The notes under the pieces: model-generated | Database searches by the model: none | What the model saw: only the letters and a program-made list of their open reading frames with translations | Told to the model about the DNA's origin: nothing | DNA from: Nitrospira sp. | GTDB taxonomy: Bacteria; Nitrospirota; Nitrospiria; Nitrospirales; Nitrospiraceae | Assembly: GCA_024998595.1 (NCBI GenBank) | Contig: JACOEK010000001.1 | Location: 620,001 to 684,000, forward strand | DNA: 64,000 nt | Direction of reading: 5' to 3' | In this document: piece by piece, positions 63,352 to 64,000 of the stretch | How positions within the stretch are numbered: the stretch's first letter is position 1 | How the letters are laid out: the number at the start of each line of letters is the position of its first letter | Position numbers and translations under genes: made by a program

Positions 63352-64000
63352 ATGAGTGGAAAATGGGTTCCATTCCATGCACCCTCAATCGGCGAAGAAG
63401 AAATTGCAGCAGTGTCCCAGGTTCTACGTTCGGGTTGGCTGACATCCGGCAGTAAAGTGAAGGAATTCGAATCGCTCTTTGCCGAGCAGGTCGGAGCCAA
63501 GCATGCGGTGGCTACCAATTCGGGGACGGCTGCTTTGCATATCGCCTTAGAGGCGCTCGGAGTGAAAGAAGGTGATGAGGTAATCGTTCCGACAATGACC
63601 TTTGCGGCGACTGCAGAGGTCGTCCACTACTTAAGAGCAACGCCTGTGCTGGTCGATTGTGAGCCGGTCACACTGAATCTGGACCTGAATGCACTCGATC
63701 GCGCTATGACTCGTCGCACCAAGGTCATTATGCCGGTACACTTTGGCGGACATCCTTGTGAAATGGATCGAATTCAGAGACTTGCAGAATCACACCATGC
63801 GACTGTGGTGGAAGATGCGGCTCATGCGTTTCCGGCGTGCTATCGAGACCGGCAAGTTGGTCATATAAGCGAGGTCACCTGCTTTTCGTTTTACGCCACC
63901 AAACCTCTCACAACAGGGGAGGGAGGGATGGCGACGACGGACAACGCCGAACGGGCCGAACATATGCGATGCATGACCTTGCACGGAATTACAAAAGATG
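63352..64000 (+). CDS. DegT/DnrJ/EryC1/StrS family aminotransferase (truncated by window end)
   Basis: Not in the ORF track because no stop lies in the window; own translation MSGKWVPFHAPSIGEEEIAAVSQVLRSGWLTSGSKVKEFESLFAEQVGAKHAVATNSGTAALHIALEALGV...VVEDAAHAFPACY...CFSFYATKPLTTGEGGMATT (PLP lysine motif). Confidence 0.95.
   Translation, partial: MSGKWVPFHAPSIGEEEIAAVSQVLRSGWLTSGSKVKEFESLFAEQVGAKHAVATNSGTAALHIALEALGVKEGDEVIVPTMTFAATAEVVHYLRATPVLVDCEPVTLNLDLNALDRAMTRRTKVIMPVHFGGHPCEMDRIQRLAESHHATVVEDAAHAFPACYRDRQVGHISEVTCFSFYATKPLTTGEGGMATTDNAERAEHMRCMTLHGITKD

Overview
The window is a dense bacterial chromosome segment. Gene content (ATP-citrate lyase rTCA operon, squalene-hopene cyclase, system II cytochrome c maturation) resembles Nitrospira-like bacteria, but that taxonomic call is inference. 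From left to right: (1) reductive TCA operon aclB-aclA-aconitase-monomeric IDH-frdB/frdA-like-sucC-sucD, ending in a clear terminator; (2) B12-binding radical SAM protein, DUF72 protein, ahcY and metK; (3) cytochrome c maturation system II (resB, ccsA, two TlpA/ResA thioredoxins, ccdA); (4) geranylgeranyl-reductase-like flavoprotein, BamD-like lipoprotein, FabH; (5) phosphate module (PhoU-like DUF47, PiT, PhoR, PhoB); (6) ispH, smc; (7) shc and hpnG-like phosphorylase, followed by an MCE/Mla-type lipid transport operon (mlaE, F, D, C), a short Omp85-like barrel and a DUF3187 protein, then dxs and ispG; (8) tRNA-Cys with a decayed tyrosine integrase fragment against its 3' end, then a more accessory-looking region: MBOAT/SGNH acyl-transfer pair, small lipoprotein, SRPBCC protein, CPA2 antiporter, two outer-membrane barrel proteins (one an internal tandem duplication), and the start of a surface polysaccharide cluster (flippase, polymerase, GT9, GT2, methyltransferase, DegT aminotransferase cut by the window end). 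No CRISPR array, rRNA or intact transposase was seen. The most interesting candidates are the hopanoid/Mla/Omp85/DUF3187 locus and the duplicated barrel protein in the region after tRNA-Cys. All family calls are from reading the sequence; no search was run.
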